A DNA stretch of 64,000 nt, taken from the NCBI GenBank assembly GCA_017500935.1, contig JAFVXW010000035.1, forward strand, positions 62,001 through 126,000, read 5' to 3'. This document shows positions 1 through 9,608 of this stretch, in pieces. Both the position numbers and the translations under genes were made by a program. The notes beneath the pieces were generated by a model. The model did not search any database and had not been told where the DNA came from. It was given only the letters and a program-made list of their open reading frames with translations. The DNA comes from Lachnospiraceae bacterium. GTDB taxonomy: Bacteria > Bacillota > Clostridia > Lachnospirales > Lachnospiraceae. Position 1 is the first letter of the stretch. Every line of letters starts with the position of its first letter.

Positions 1-1366
1 GCGTATCAGGATCCTGTTCAAAATGAGTGCATCCGCACTTGGGACATACGGAAGGCATCTGCTTTGCCACAATGGTCTCACCGCACTTGTCACAGTAGTA
101 AGCGGGAATTCTGTGTCCCCACCACAGCTGTCTGGAGATACACCAGTCTCTGATGTTGTCAGTCCAGTTAAAATAGGTCTTGTCCATACGCTCAGGGATC
201 AGCTGGATATCTCCGCTCTTAACTGCCTCTACAGCAGGCTTGATCAGCTCATCCATCTTAACATACCACTGCTTTTTGATCATGGGTTCAACAGTGGTGC
301 CGCAGCGGTCATGGGTACCTACATTATGAGTATAATCTTCGATACGAACCAAAAGGCCCATTTCGTCCATTTCCTTTACGATAGCCTTTCTTGCTTCGTA
401 ACGGTCCATGCCCTCAAATTTGCCGCCGTTTGCATTGATGGTGGCGTCATCGTTCATGATGTTGATTTCGGGCAGGTTATGACGCTTACCAACCTCAAAG
501 TCGTTAGGGTCATGACCGGGAGTGATCTTAACCACACCGGTACCAAATTCCATATCAACATAGGAATCTGCAACAACGGGGATTTCTCTGTTCATGATGG
601 GCAGCATCAGTTTTCTGCCGATCAGGTCTTTATATCTGTCATCTTCAGGATTTACCGCTACTGCAGTATCTCCCAGCATGGTCTCAGGACGGGTGGTAGC
701 AAATTCCAGAAATCTGGTGGTGCTTACAGTGCCGTCTTCCTCGATCAGAGGATACTTGATATGCCAGAAATGACCTGCCTGTTCCTCATAAACAACTTCT
801 GCATCGGAAATGGAAGTTTTACATACAGGACACCAGTTGCCGATACGGTTGCCCTTGTAGATCCATCCTTTTTCATGCATCTTGCAGAATACTTCGGTAA
901 CGGCCTTGTTGCAGCCCTCATCCATCGTGAAACGTTCTCTGTCCCAGTCACAGGAAGAACCCAGTTTCTTTAACTGATTGATGATACGTCCGCCGTATTC
1001 CTTCTTCCATGCCCATGCACGCTCCAAAAAGCCTTCTCTGCCAAGATCATGCTTATCGATGCCTTCTTCTTTCATCTTTTCGATGATCTTAACCTCGGTT
1101 GCGATACTTGCATGGTCGGTACCGGGCTGCCAGAGCGCATTATAACCCTGCATTCTCTTAAAACGGATCAGGATATCCTGCATCGTATTGTCCAGTGCAT
1201 GTCCCATATGAAGCTGTCCGGTAATATTCGGAGGGGGGATCACGATGGTAAAAGGTTTCTTGGTGTGATCAACTTCGGCGTGGAAATATTTCTTTTCCAG
1301 CCATTTTTCATAGAGTCGGTCCTCAAGTCCATGAGGATCGTAAGTCTTTGCGAGTTCTTTACTCAT
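1..1366 (-). CDS. valS: Valine--tRNA ligase, N-terminal part (cut by window edge)
   Basis: Class I aminoacyl-tRNA synthetase that charges tRNA-Val in the cytoplasm. The reverse strand reads as an open frame of about 455 codons from ATG at 1366 to the window edge with no stop, so the C-terminal part (including KMSKS and the anticodon-binding domain) lies outside. The ATP-binding motif is [13 protein letters not shown] with HMGH at residues 53-56. The CP1 editing region follows ([32 protein letters not shown]). Two Cys pairs, WCPVC and YCDKC...CPKC, look like zinc knuckles. An AAGGAGT ribosome site precedes the ATG. Expression is very likely controlled by the T-box leader directly upstream. Confidence 0.97.
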   Translation of the reverse strand, partial: MSKELAKTYDPHGLEDRLYEKWLEKKYFHAEVDHTKKPFTIVIPPPNITGQLHMGHALDNTMQDILIRFKRMQGYNALWQPGTDHASIATEVKIIEKMKEEGIDKHDLGREGFLERAWAWKKEYGGRIINQLKKLGSSCDWDRERFTMDEGCNKAVTEVFCKMHEKGWIYKGNRIGNWCPVCKTSISDAEVVYEEQAGHFWHIKYPLIEEDGTVSTTRFLEFATTRPETMLGDTAVAVNPEDDRYKDLIGRKLMLPIMNREIPVVADSYVDMEFGTGVVKITPGHDPNDFEVGKRHNLPEINIMNDDATINANGGKFEGMDRYEARKAIVKEMDEMGLLVRIEDYTHNVGTHDRCGTTVEPMIKKQWYVKMDELIKPAVEAVKSGDIQLIPERMDKTYFNWTDNIRDWCISRQLWWGHRIPAYYCDKCGETIVAKQMPSVCPKCGCTHFEQDPDT

Positions 1367-1404
1367 GTCTGATACTCCTTATCAAAGCTTGTTCCAGAGC
1401 CAAC

Positions 1405-1734
1405 GTTACTTAACTGCAATATAAAAGCCCTCTGGTGACTTCTATATCACCAAAGGGCGTCTTAAACGCGGTACCACCTTTGTTCACTGTAAATATCAAT
1501 ACAGCCTCTTACGTTCTCCCCGATATGGGAAGACACTGTCCGGTAACGGGGACTGACCGTGAAAACCTACTGGATCCATCTGCACTTGCAACACGCAGTG
1601 TATTGTTGGGCTTTCCGATTCGGAAGCTACCTTCCGCATTCTGTCGCTGAAATCTTCTTGCAGCCGGTGGAAGATTCTCTCTGTCAGGCAGGGGATGCGT
1701 ACTCCTCTTCTTCATTATCTTTATCTATAGAGTT
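1405..1734 (-). promoter_or_regulatory. T-box leader of valS
   Basis: A tRNA-sensing riboswitch in the valS 5' leader. On the minus strand the conserved T-box core GGTGGTACCGCG is at 1467-1478, followed by the terminator stem. AGAGA and GGCTGCAA elements typical of stem I lie upstream at about 1660-1680. A GTA triplet at 1628-1630, in a purine-rich internal segment, is a candidate valine specifier codon; that assignment is inference from position and would need folding. The downstream gene valS agrees with valine sensing. The leader fills the gap between valS and its promoter. Confidence 0.93.
1421..1458 (-). terminator. T-box-controlled intrinsic terminator of valS leader
   Basis: On the minus strand GCCCTTTGGTGAT pairs with the following GTCACCAGAGGGC, closed by a short loop and followed by TTTTAT. 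It sits immediately 3' of the T-box core, as expected for the terminator that competes with the antiterminator. Confidence 0.9.
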
Positions 1735-1763
1735 AATATAATGAAAACCTGATTTTTTGTCAA
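1735..1763 (-). promoter_or_regulatory. Promoter of the valS T-box transcript
   Basis: Consensus -35 TTGACA (complement of 1758-1763), 17-base spacer and -10 TATATT (complement of 1735-1740), immediately upstream of the T-box leader. Confidence 0.85.
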
Positions 1764-1895
1764 GAAAAACTTATAGCCCCTGTCATCTTTGTACTTTTTT
1801 AACACCATCACTGCTGAAATAATCTCATATTTATGTCCAGACTGTTATACTAAAGTTGATTTACCTAAAATTCCCTTCCAAACCGGAGGTAAAAT

Positions 1896-3254
1896 ATGAA
1901 CATTATCATTATTGGCTGCGGAAAAGTCGGTATCACTCTTGCCGAAACCCTTTCAGCCGAAAAACACAATATATCTCTTATAGACACTTCCGCTGAAGTA
2001 TTATCCAATATCCCCGAAACACTGGATGCACTCCGCACAGTCGGAAACGGGGCCAGTTTCACCACCTTGCAGGAGGCAGGTATTGAAAAGGCTGATCTTA
2101 TGATCGCAGTTACCGCTTCTGATGAACTGAACCTCCTGTGCTGTCTTGTTGCCAAAAAGGTAGTCAAATGCCAGACCATTGCCCGTGTGCGCAATCCGGT
2201 TTATAACAGGGAGCTTGGATTTATTAAGGAAAAAATGGGAATTTCCATGATCATCAACCCGGAATTGACTGCCGCAACCGAAATTGTGCGTCTTCTCAGA
2301 TTTCCTTCCGCCATCAAAATTGATACCTTTGCAAAAGGCCGGGTGGAATTGCTTAAATTCCGCTTAAAACCCGAATTTAAACTCCATAATGTGCCGGTCC
2401 ACCGTCTGGCAGCCCGTATCAACACCAATATCCTGATCTGTGCGGTGGAACGCGGAAATGAAGTAACGATCCCCGACGGTAATTTTATACTGCAGGATAA
2501 TGATATGCTCTCCATTATCGCCTCACCTATCCATGCTGCTGAATTTTTCCAATATATTGGTTTAAAAACCAATCAGGTAAAAAATGCCATGATCGTAGGC
2601 GGCGGAACTGTCGGCTATTATGCTGCCAAACAACTGCTGCATCTTAAGATCGATACCCGGATTGTAGAAATCAGCAAAAAACGCTGCGAAGAGCTTTCTG
2701 AACTTCTGCCCGATGCTTCCATCATCTGCGGCGACGGTACCGACCGTCAGCTTTTGCTGGAAGAAGGTCTTGGCAGAGCAGAGGCCTTTGTCCCGCTTAC
2801 CGGCATGGATGAAGAAAATATCCTGCTTTCTTTATTTGCAAAGTCAAATACAGATGCCAAGCTGGTAACCAAGGTAAACCGGCTGTCTTTCACGGATATC
2901 ATCAATAATCTGGATATCGGCAGTGTGATCTATCCCAAGAACCTGACTGCCGACTATATCCTGCGCTATGTCAGAGCCATGTCCAATTCCATCGGCAGCA
3001 ATGTGGAGACTCTCTACCAGATTCTTGACGGGCGTGCGGAAGCCCTTGAATTTACGATCCGCGAAAAATCTGCTGTTACAGATACCCCGCTGGCACGGCT
3101 TTCACTCAAAAAAAATATTCTCATCGGCTGTATCCACCGCAGCGGCAAAATCCGGATTCCCCGCGGTCAGGATTCCATTCAGGTAGGTGATTCTGTTATT
3201 GTTGTCACCACCCAAAAAGGTCTGAATGATATTCAGGATATTTTAGAAAAGTAA
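1896..3254 (+). CDS. trkA: Trk potassium uptake system regulatory protein TrkA
   Basis: Cytoplasmic NAD(H)/nucleotide-binding ring protein that gates the TrkH potassium channel. The 452 residues show the duplicated RCK layout: a Rossmann fold with GCGKVG at residues 7-12, a first TrkA-C domain at about 150-225, a second Rossmann fold with GGGTVG at about 235-240, and a second TrkA-C domain at the C-terminus (about 370-452). This doubled form, near 450-460 residues, is the usual length in Clostridia. A GGAGG site lies just before the ATG. trkH starts 10 bases after the stop, so the two form an operon and encode both parts of one uptake system. Confidence 0.96.
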   Translation: MNIIIIGCGKVGITLAETLSAEKHNISLIDTSAEVLSNIPETLDALRTVGNGASFTTLQEAGIEKADLMIAVTASDELNLLCCLVAKKVVKCQTIARVRNPVYNRELGFIKEKMGISMIINPELTAATEIVRLLRFPSAIKIDTFAKGRVELLKFRLKPEFKLHNVPVHRLAARINTNILICAVERGNEVTIPDGNFILQDNDMLSIIASPIHAAEFFQYIGLKTNQVKNAMIVGGGTVGYYAAKQLLHLKIDTRIVEISKKRCEELSELLPDASIICGDGTDRQLLLEEGLGRAEAFVPLTGMDEENILLSLFAKSNTDAKLVTKVNRLSFTDIINNLDIGSVIYPKNLTADYILRYVRAMSNSIGSNVETLYQILDGRAEALEFTIREKSAVTDTPLARLSLKKNILIGCIHRSGKIRIPRGQDSIQVGDSVIVVTTQKGLNDIQDILEK

Positions 3255-3264
3255 GGGGAGCGCA

Positions 3265-4710
3265 ATGAATTATTCGATTATTATTTATATCATTGGCTGG
3301 GTTCTGAGTATTGAATCGGTTCTGATGCTGCTGCCCTGCCTGACTGCCCTGGTATTTAGGGAAACAGCAGGTTTTTCCTTTCTGATCACCATAGCATTAT
3401 GCCTTTTGGCCGGTCTGCCGCTGGTACTTAAAAAACCCAAAAACAAATTATTTTATCTCAGAGAAGGTTTTGTTGCCACTTCTTTATCCTGGATCGTACT
3501 GAGTACCATGGGAGCACTTCCTTTTTGGATTTCCGGAAGTATTCCGGATCCCATCGATGCGCTGTTTGAGACCGTTTCCGGTTTTACCACCACCGGTGCC
3601 AGTATTCTGACAAATGTGGAGGCACTTCCCCGCTGCATGCTGATTTGGAGAAGCTTCACCCACTGGATCGGCGGTATGGGGGTACTTGTTTTTTTACTGA
3701 TCATCCTCCCCATGTCCGGCGGCAGCCATATGAACCTGATGAAAGCAGAAAGCCCCGGTCCTTCCGTCAACCGTATTCTGCCCAAAGTTCAATCCACCGC
3801 CAAAGTTTTGTACATCATTTATATCACCTTGACTGCAATACAGGTTCTGCTTTTGTCACTGGGAAACATTCCGCTTTTTGATGCACTGACAACCGCCTTT
3901 GGCACAGCCGGTACCGGTGGATTTGGAATCAAAAATGACAGCATTGCCGGATATTCTGCTTATATCCAGATTGTAACTACTGTTTTCATGATCCTGTTTG
4001 GTGTTAATTTCAACATCTACTACCTGCTTTTGATCAAAAAAGTCCGTCTTGCTTTTTCCAGTGAAGAAGTTCGGATGTATTTTTCCATCATCATTGCATC
4101 TATTCTGCTGATCACAATAAACATCACTGCCAACGGCTATTACAGCAGCTTCGGTGCGGCACTGCAGCAGGCTTCGTTTCAGGTAGCCTCCATCATCACC
4201 ACGACAGGATTTGCAACAGCAGATTTTAACCTGTGGCCCCAGTTTTCCAAAGTGATCCTTGTCATGCTGATGTTTATCGGTGCCTGTGCAGGCTCCACCG
4301 GCGGCGGTATCAAGATCTCACGTATCCTGATCATGTTAAAAACCGTACGCAAAGAGCTGCGCCAGCTTCTGCACCCGCGCAGCATCAAAAAGATTCAGAT
4401 TGACGGAAAATCCGTGGAGCATGAGGTGGTGCGTTCCACAAATGTATATCTGATCACATTTATCCTGCTGTTTGCGTTTTCGGTTCTTTTGATTTCGCTT
4501 GAAGGATATGATCTGGTCACCAGCTTTACAGCTGTTGCCGCAACCATAAACAACATCGGCCCGGGACTTGAACTGGTCGGCCCCACCGGAAACTTTGCTT
4601 TCTTTTCCTACGGCAGCAAAATCGTACTGATCTTTGATATGCTGGCCGGCAGACTGGAGCTGTTTCCGCTGCTTTTGCTTTTTACCAAAGATACCTGGAA
4701 ACGCTTTTGA
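3265..4710 (+). CDS. trkH: Trk potassium uptake system membrane subunit TrkH
   Basis: Membrane pore subunit of the Trk K+ uptake system. The 481-residue protein is strongly hydrophobic and has the four pore-loop repeats of the SKT family with their filter glycines: TTTGAS at about residue 110, GTAGTGGFG at about 213, TTTGFA at about 312 and NNIGPG at about 429. Intracellular loops are short and basic. It begins 10 bases after trkA with a GGGGAG ribosome site and ends at a strong terminator, so trkA-trkH form a two-gene operon. The C-terminus (GRLELFPLLLLF) is typical of the family. Confidence 0.96.
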   Translation: MNYSIIIYIIGWVLSIESVLMLLPCLTALVFRETAGFSFLITIALCLLAGLPLVLKKPKNKLFYLREGFVATSLSWIVLSTMGALPFWISGSIPDPIDALFETVSGFTTTGASILTNVEALPRCMLIWRSFTHWIGGMGVLVFLLIILPMSGGSHMNLMKAESPGPSVNRILPKVQSTAKVLYIIYITLTAIQVLLLSLGNIPLFDALTTAFGTAGTGGFGIKNDSIAGYSAYIQIVTTVFMILFGVNFNIYYLLLIKKVRLAFSSEEVRMYFSIIIASILLITINITANGYYSSFGAALQQASFQVASIITTTGFATADFNLWPQFSKVILVMLMFIGACAGSTGGGIKISRILIMLKTVRKELRQLLHPRSIKKIQIDGKSVEHEVVRSTNVYLITFILLFAFSVLLISLEGYDLVTSFTAVAATINNIGPGLELVGPTGNFAFFSYGSKIVLIFDMLAGRLELFPLLLLFTKDTWKRF

Positions 4711-4716
4711 TCCCAA

Positions 4717-4764
4717 AAAGGGTGCTCTCCGGACATATAAAACCGGAGAACACCCTTTTTTTAT
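4717..4764. terminator. Bidirectional intrinsic terminator between trkH and the glycosidase
   Basis: AAGGGTGCTCTCCGG pairs with CCGGAGAACACCCTT around a short AT-rich loop and is flanked by A-rich and T-rich tracts. It can end trkH transcription on the plus strand and the convergent glycosidase gene on the minus strand. Confidence 0.92.
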
Positions 4765-4821
4765 ACGCACTCGCGCGCGCGGTGAATATTGCCTTACGGC
4801 AACCGCGCTGCAGCACATTGT

Positions 4822-5832
4822 TTATGAAGTTGCCAGCGCGATAAAACGCTCATTTTTGTCGTTGCATGCACAGTAGAAATGATAATTTTTGCCCTCATAT
4901 CTGACAAACCAGGTCTTATGGGCATGTACATTTTCCCAGTCATGCTCAGCATCGATCAGCGGTGTGCCCGTCCATACATTCCAGTGTTCCAGATCTCTGG
5001 AGCATGCAAAGGTATTAAATGCCGGTCTGCCCTTCACATATCTGAAAAACAGCATCACATAAATGTCACCGATCTTTAGAATCTGCGGATCGCCGGTGAT
5101 CACACCGTCGGGATCGTCTGTCACAAGGTCAATGACAGCATGTTCACCGTAACGCTCCCAGTTTTCTCCGTCATCGGAAACTGCCAGGAAAATACGCTCT
5201 GTGTGATCCTGATGCTTGGCATTGTAGGCATTGACATACTTATGTCCTGTCGTCAGCGCCTCGTCCACAAACATAAAGCTTTTATACAAAGTCTTATTTT
5301 CATAAGGTCTGCCGTCTGCATCCTCCGGCTTTAAGATCGGATCTTTAAACCGGGTAAAACCGTTGGGGTCTGTGGGATCACAGCTTTTGGAAAGTCCCAT
5401 GTACAAAGGATCGGGCTCATAACCGTCACTGTTTCCTGCCAGATAGGAAATATAGTAGGAATCATTGACCGGGATCAGACTGCAGCTGCCGTCAAAGTCA
5501 ATATCATAAAAGGCAGTATAGCCTGCAACCTGCTTGGAATCCCAGTGATTCAGGTCATTTCTCCGAAAGATCGGACCGATATACTTCCAGTTTACCAGGT
5601 CTTCTGATTCTGCCAGATGTGTCTCGTATCCGGATACATTGCAATCCTTGGAAATCGCAATAAAATACATGTAAAACTTATCTTTCCACTTAAAAACACC
5701 GGGGCTGTCGGTAAAATCATTCTCCCATTTGACAACTGCTCCCAGCTTTACAGGGGTCTTGATCTGTTCATAAATCTGCTGCATTTCGGCATCAGAAACC
5801 AGCTGTTTCTCTGATTTTTTAAAAGGTATCAT
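4822..5832 (-). CDS. Beta-propeller glycosidase (GH43/GH32 superfamily-like)
   Basis: A 336-residue protein without signal peptide, so probably cytoplasmic. It has short repeated beta-rich blades with motifs common in five-bladed-propeller glycosidases: DSPGVFKWKDKFYMYF near residue 42, a SEDLVNWKYIGP blade near 75, SDDGENWERYG near 210, TGDPQILKIGDIYVMLFFR near 235 and SRDLEHWNVW near 268. Acidic residues in such blades normally supply the nucleophile, pKa modulator and acid. I cannot assign the GH family or substrate by eye; GH43, GH32 and GH130-like members share this fold. It has its own promoter in the 63-base gap behind the ABC exporter gene and an AGGAGG ribosome site. Confidence 0.7.
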   Translation of the reverse strand: MIPFKKSEKQLVSDAEMQQIYEQIKTPVKLGAVVKWENDFTDSPGVFKWKDKFYMYFIAISKDCNVSGYETHLAESEDLVNWKYIGPIFRRNDLNHWDSKQVAGYTAFYDIDFDGSCSLIPVNDSYYISYLAGNSDGYEPDPLYMGLSKSCDPTDPNGFTRFKDPILKPEDADGRPYENKTLYKSFMFVDEALTTGHKYVNAYNAKHQDHTERIFLAVSDDGENWERYGEHAVIDLVTDDPDGVITGDPQILKIGDIYVMLFFRYVKGRPAFNTFACSRDLEHWNVWTGTPLIDAEHDWENVHAHKTWFVRYEGKNYHFYCACNDKNERFIALATS

Positions 5833-5858
5833 ACCAAAATCCTCCTTCTCTCTGTCTG

Positions 5859-5887
5859 ATTATACGTCAAAAATCACAGTCCATCAA
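5859..5887 (-). promoter_or_regulatory. Promoter of the propeller glycosidase gene
   Basis: On the minus strand TTGATG (complement of 5882-5887), 17-base spacer and perfect -10 TATAAT (complement of 5859-5864), about 25 bases before the start codon. It shows the glycosidase can be transcribed apart from the ABC exporter operon upstream. Confidence 0.75.
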
Positions 5888-5895
5888 CCACTGTC

Positions 5896-7689
5896 TCATT
5901 CAAACTGCGCCATATACATCTGTCTGTAAACACCCTCCTGCGCCATCAGGGATTCATGCGTTCCCTGCTGTACCACATCGCCGTCATTAACCACTAAAAT
6001 CCAGTCTGCATTGCGGATAGTGGACAGCCGGTGTGCGATCACAAAACAGGTCTTGTTTTCCATCAGCCTGTGCATGGCATTCTGAATCTTGACTTCCGTA
6101 CGCGTATCCACATTGGAAGTGGCCTCATCCAGAATTACCATACGCGCCGGCAAAAGCATCGCCCTTGCAATGGTTAAAAGCTGTTTTTGTCCTTTGCTGA
6201 TATTGGTGCCCTCATCTGTCAGGATCGTGTCATACCCCTTGGGCAGTTTTCTGATAAAGCCGTCGATCCCTGCAGCTTTGGCAGCCTCCTGTACTTTTTT
6301 TCGCGCTGTTTTTTCATCCATGTCATCCAGACTGCCGTAGGCCAGATTTTCATGAATGGTTCCCGCAAACAGCCAGGTATCCTGCAGCACCATCGCATAG
6401 GACTGGCGCAGGCTTTCTCTGGTCACACTGCTGATCTGATGTCCGTCCACAGAGATTGCGCCGTCCCACACATCATAAAAACGCATCAAAAGATTGATCA
6501 GCGTTGTTTTTCCGGCTCCGGTGGGGCCTACGATCGCAATCATCTTCCCCGGCTCCACAAAAAAGCTCAGATCATGAATGACCATATGCGTCGGATTGTA
6601 GCCAAACTTCACATGGGAAAGCTCCACCTGCCCCTTTGTCTCTTCCAGCCGGATACTGTCCGGCGCATCTGCCGTCTCCGGCGCTTCATCCAGAAGCTTA
6701 AATACGCGCTCTGCCGCTGCCAGCGCAGACTGCAGATCGCTGATGATATTGGCTGCTTCGTTGATCGGTCCGGAAAACTTACGGGAATAGAGCACAAAAG
6801 AAGAAATATTTCCCACGCTCATCTGCCCCTTTAAAAATAAAACTGCGCCAAACACACTGATCAGCGCCAGAGACAGATTGTTTACAAAATTGACCATCGG
6901 CCCCACAATACTGCCGTAATACTCTGCCCGGTAATAACTTTCTGTCGCCTCTTTATTTTTTTCCTCAAAACGCGCAATGGTATTTTCTTCCTGACAATAG
7001 GCTTTCAGTGTCTTTTGCCCGGTTACCATCTCCTCCACAAATCCGTTCATCCTGCCAAGAGAGGCAGAACGCTCCCGAAACAGCGGTCTGGTATGACTTG
7101 TCAGAAATCTTGTAATATACATGGAAAGCGGAACCGTAAACAAAAATACCAGCACCAGCCTGGGTGAGATCACCACCATCATGGAAAAAGCACCCACAAC
7201 GGTGATAACCGTTGTCAAAAGCTGCACCACATCCTGTGACAAAGAGGTATTGACCGTATCGATGTCATAGGAAATACGGCTGATGATATCTCCGCTCTGG
7301 TGTACATCAAAATACCCCACCGGCAAAGACATCAGCCTGTCAAACACATCCTGGCGCATTTTTTTGACCACACTGCGGCTGATCGCGATCATGATCCTGC
7401 GCAGTACATAGGTAAACACGGAGGACATAATATAAAATGCCACCATCCAGCCGGCATAATAAAATACCCTGCCAAAGGCCACACTGCCCTTTCCCGGTTC
7501 AATGGCATCCACCGCATAGCCTGACAGCATAGGACCGATCAGGGAAAACAGATTGCTGCCCACAGTCAAAATCAGTGCCAGTGCCAAAAGCCCCTTATAC
7601 TGCCACAGGTATTTTCCCAGACGCCAGAGGATTTCCATGGTTTTTACTCTGGATGCTGTATGATTCTGTTTTTTCTCTTTTGTATTCAT
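5896..7689 (-). CDS. ABC exporter, half-transporter with catalytic glutamate (pair 1, subunit B)
   Basis: Type IV ABC exporter half-molecule of 597 residues: N-terminal six-helix membrane domain (about 25-320), then ATPase domain with Walker A GPTGAGKTT, a Q-loop (MVLQDTW), Walker B MVILDEATSNVD with the catalytic Glu, and a switch His (IAHRLST). The signature is ISKGQKQ instead of LSGGQ. A degenerate signature with an intact Glu is what one subunit of an asymmetric heterodimer shows (TM287/288, BmrC/D types). The start codon overlaps the previous gene's stop by 4 bases, so the two are translationally coupled and probably form one exporter. The substrate is unknown; drugs, lipids or peptides are all possible. 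Confidence 0.9.
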   Translation of the reverse strand: MNTKEKKQNHTASRVKTMEILWRLGKYLWQYKGLLALALILTVGSNLFSLIGPMLSGYAVDAIEPGKGSVAFGRVFYYAGWMVAFYIMSSVFTYVLRRIMIAISRSVVKKMRQDVFDRLMSLPVGYFDVHQSGDIISRISYDIDTVNTSLSQDVVQLLTTVITVVGAFSMMVVISPRLVLVFLFTVPLSMYITRFLTSHTRPLFRERSASLGRMNGFVEEMVTGQKTLKAYCQEENTIARFEEKNKEATESYYRAEYYGSIVGPMVNFVNNLSLALISVFGAVLFLKGQMSVGNISSFVLYSRKFSGPINEAANIISDLQSALAAAERVFKLLDEAPETADAPDSIRLEETKGQVELSHVKFGYNPTHMVIHDLSFFVEPGKMIAIVGPTGAGKTTLINLLMRFYDVWDGAISVDGHQISSVTRESLRQSYAMVLQDTWLFAGTIHENLAYGSLDDMDEKTARKKVQEAAKAAGIDGFIRKLPKGYDTILTDEGTNISKGQKQLLTIARAMLLPARMVILDEATSNVDTRTEVKIQNAMHRLMENKTCFVIAHRLSTIRNADWILVVNDGDVVQQGTHESLMAQEGVYRQMYMAQFE

Positions 7690-9413
7690 ACTGCTCCCAC
7701 TCCCGTCTGTGAATAACTGATCTCACGGTATACGCTGCAGCTTTGCAGAAGTTCTTCATGCGTGCCGTATCCGATCATTTTTCCTTCTTCCAACACCATG
7801 ATATGATCCGCATGCATCACGGAGCTGACACGCTGCGCGATCATGACCGTTGTGGTATCTGCAAGCTTTTCCCGGATCTCCTTTCTAAGCCTTGCATCGG
7901 TGCGGTAATCCAGCGCACTGGAGGAATCATCCAGAACCAGAAACTCCGGTTTGTCTGCCAACGCCCTTGCCACCAGAACACGCTGCTTTTGACCGCCGCT
8001 TAAATTGGCACCGCGGATGTCCAGTTTTGCGCCTTCTGTCCGCTCTTTTTCTTTGGTAAATTCATGCGCCTGTGCCATTTTCAGCGCACAGTCCAGCTGT
8101 TCTTCCGATAAGCATCTTCCCATACGCACATTTTCATGGATCGTATCTTCAAACAGCGTATCATTCTGAAAAACCACGCCGAAACGTGAACGCAGATCCT
8201 GCTTGTCATACAGCCGCACATCCTGCCCGTTTACAAAAATCCTTCCCTCATCCGGGTCCATCAGCCGCATCAAAAGTGCTGCCAGCGTTGTTTTTCCGGA
8301 GCCGGTGGAACCGATGATTCCCAGCATTTCCCCTTTTTTCACCGAAAAATGAATGTCTTCCAGATCAGGTTCTGCCTTATGATAGGAAAATGTCACATGT
8401 TCAAAGCGGATGCTCTCATCCCCGGATACCTTCTCCCCGTCAGCTGCCGCTTCCATCACGGGCAGGTCATCCTCTGTCGAAAGCACCTGTTCGATTCTTG
8501 CCGCCGATGCCGCCGCCTTGCTGATCATCACAAACATTCTGGAAATGGACATCATGGCATTTAAAATAATGGTAAAGTAGGTCATAAAGGCCAGAATCTT
8601 GCCTACTTCCGAAATTCCTGCATTGACCCGGTACGCGCCCACCAAAATAACACCCACCAGACCCATATTCAGCAAAAAGCTGGTGGTCGGGTCCAGCACC
8701 GCCATCGTCACTTCCGCTTTCCGTTCGCTTTGGATCACATCCTCATTGACTGCGGCAAATTTTTCTTTTTCGTAACCTGTCTTTGAAAGTGCCTTGATCA
8801 CCCTGATCCCGGCGATGTCCTCCCGCACCAGACATACCATTTTATCTGCCGCCTCCTGCAGCCTGCGGTATAAAGGCATTCCCTTTTTGGAAATCTGCGT
8901 CATGGCAAGTACCAAAAAAGGCATCACGGCAATCAGCACCGCTGACAGTGCCGGTTCCATTGCCATGGTAAAAATAATGCCGCCGATCAGAAGGATCGGT
9001 GCACGTACGCCCAGACGCTGGATTCTGGCAAGCATATTGTTGACATTGTAAGTATCCGTTGTCAGTCTGGAGATCAAAGACGGCTTTGTAAAATCATCCA
9101 TCTGCTGTCTGGACAGATACATGGTCTTTGCAAACAGATCATGGCGGATCGCCCGCGTTGTCCAGGTTGCCACGCGGGATGCCATGCGGTTTGCGATCAC
9201 ATTAAACAATACCGCGATGAACGCACACAGGATCATCGCTGCGCCCCACAGCCAGATCAGCCTGATATTCTGCTGCGGGATCACTTCATCGATGATATGG
9301 GCTAAAATCCACGGCAGGCAAAGATCCATGACAGAACCGATGAATTTAATGGTAAATCCGATCCCCATTCTGAAATAATACGGTTTCAGATAATATGTAA
9401 TCACTCTTTTCAT
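7686..9413 (-). CDS. ABC exporter, half-transporter with degenerate ATPase site (pair 1, subunit A)
   Basis: A 575-residue ABC exporter half-molecule: membrane domain at about residues 1-310, then Walker A GSTGSGKTT, signature NLSGGQKQR and Walker B FLVLDDSSSALD. The residue after the Walker B Asp is Asp rather than the catalytic Glu, and the switch position reads IAQRVSS with Gln in place of His. Both changes mark the non-catalytic half of heterodimeric exporters. It is the first gene of a two-gene operon with the 597-residue partner, which has the Glu and the His. A recognisable promoter and a perfect inverted repeat lie upstream. Confidence 0.9.
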   Translation of the reverse strand: MKRVITYYLKPYYFRMGIGFTIKFIGSVMDLCLPWILAHIIDEVIPQQNIRLIWLWGAAMILCAFIAVLFNVIANRMASRVATWTTRAIRHDLFAKTMYLSRQQMDDFTKPSLISRLTTDTYNVNNMLARIQRLGVRAPILLIGGIIFTMAMEPALSAVLIAVMPFLVLAMTQISKKGMPLYRRLQEAADKMVCLVREDIAGIRVIKALSKTGYEKEKFAAVNEDVIQSERKAEVTMAVLDPTTSFLLNMGLVGVILVGAYRVNAGISEVGKILAFMTYFTIILNAMMSISRMFVMISKAAASAARIEQVLSTEDDLPVMEAAADGEKVSGDESIRFEHVTFSYHKAEPDLEDIHFSVKKGEMLGIIGSTGSGKTTLAALLMRLMDPDEGRIFVNGQDVRLYDKQDLRSRFGVVFQNDTLFEDTIHENVRMGRCLSEEQLDCALKMAQAHEFTKEKERTEGAKLDIRGANLSGGQKQRVLVARALADKPEFLVLDDSSSALDYRTDARLRKEIREKLADTTTVMIAQRVSSVMHADHIMVLEEGKMIGYGTHEELLQSCSVYREISYSQTGVGAV

Positions 9414-9449
9414 CCTGATACCTTCTCAAACTATGTATATGATAGGTTC

Positions 9450-9493
9450 ATTTTATCATCCGCCGTTTTTGACCGTCAATGTGTTATATTGAC
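9450..9493 (-). promoter_or_regulatory. Promoter and inverted repeat of ABC exporter pair 1
   Basis: On the minus strand TTGACG (complement of 9474-9479), 18-base spacer and TAAAAT (complement of 9450-9455). A perfect inverted repeat, GTCAAT-7 bases-ATTGAC at 9475-9493, overlaps the -35 box and is a candidate operator. No regulator gene is adjacent, so the cognate protein is unknown. Confidence 0.55.
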
Positions 9494-9564
9494 GCGTACA
9501 CACACTATTTCATATTTTGAACCCTCTCTCTGTCAGGCATTAAAACAGTACGCGAACTACGCAT

Positions 9565-9602
9565 AAAAAGGCACCCTTTTTTAAGAGTGCCCCTTTAACG
9601 CC
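9565..9602 (-). terminator. Intrinsic terminator of ABC exporter pair 2 operon
   Basis: On the minus strand GGGGCACTC and GGGTGCC form a stem just after the 642-residue ABC gene, followed by TTTTT. It separates the two exporter operons. Confidence 0.8.
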
Positions 9603-9608
9603 GGAAGC

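Noticed and set aside
23-973. Long plus-strand open frame opposite valS
   Set aside because: It is antisense to valS, which has strong motif and ribosome-site support. The translated sequence has no family pattern.
4771-4782. CG-rich alternating tract (TCGCGCGCGCGG) near the glycosidase end
   Set aside because: Only 12 bases and outside any promoter; it carries no clear signal.
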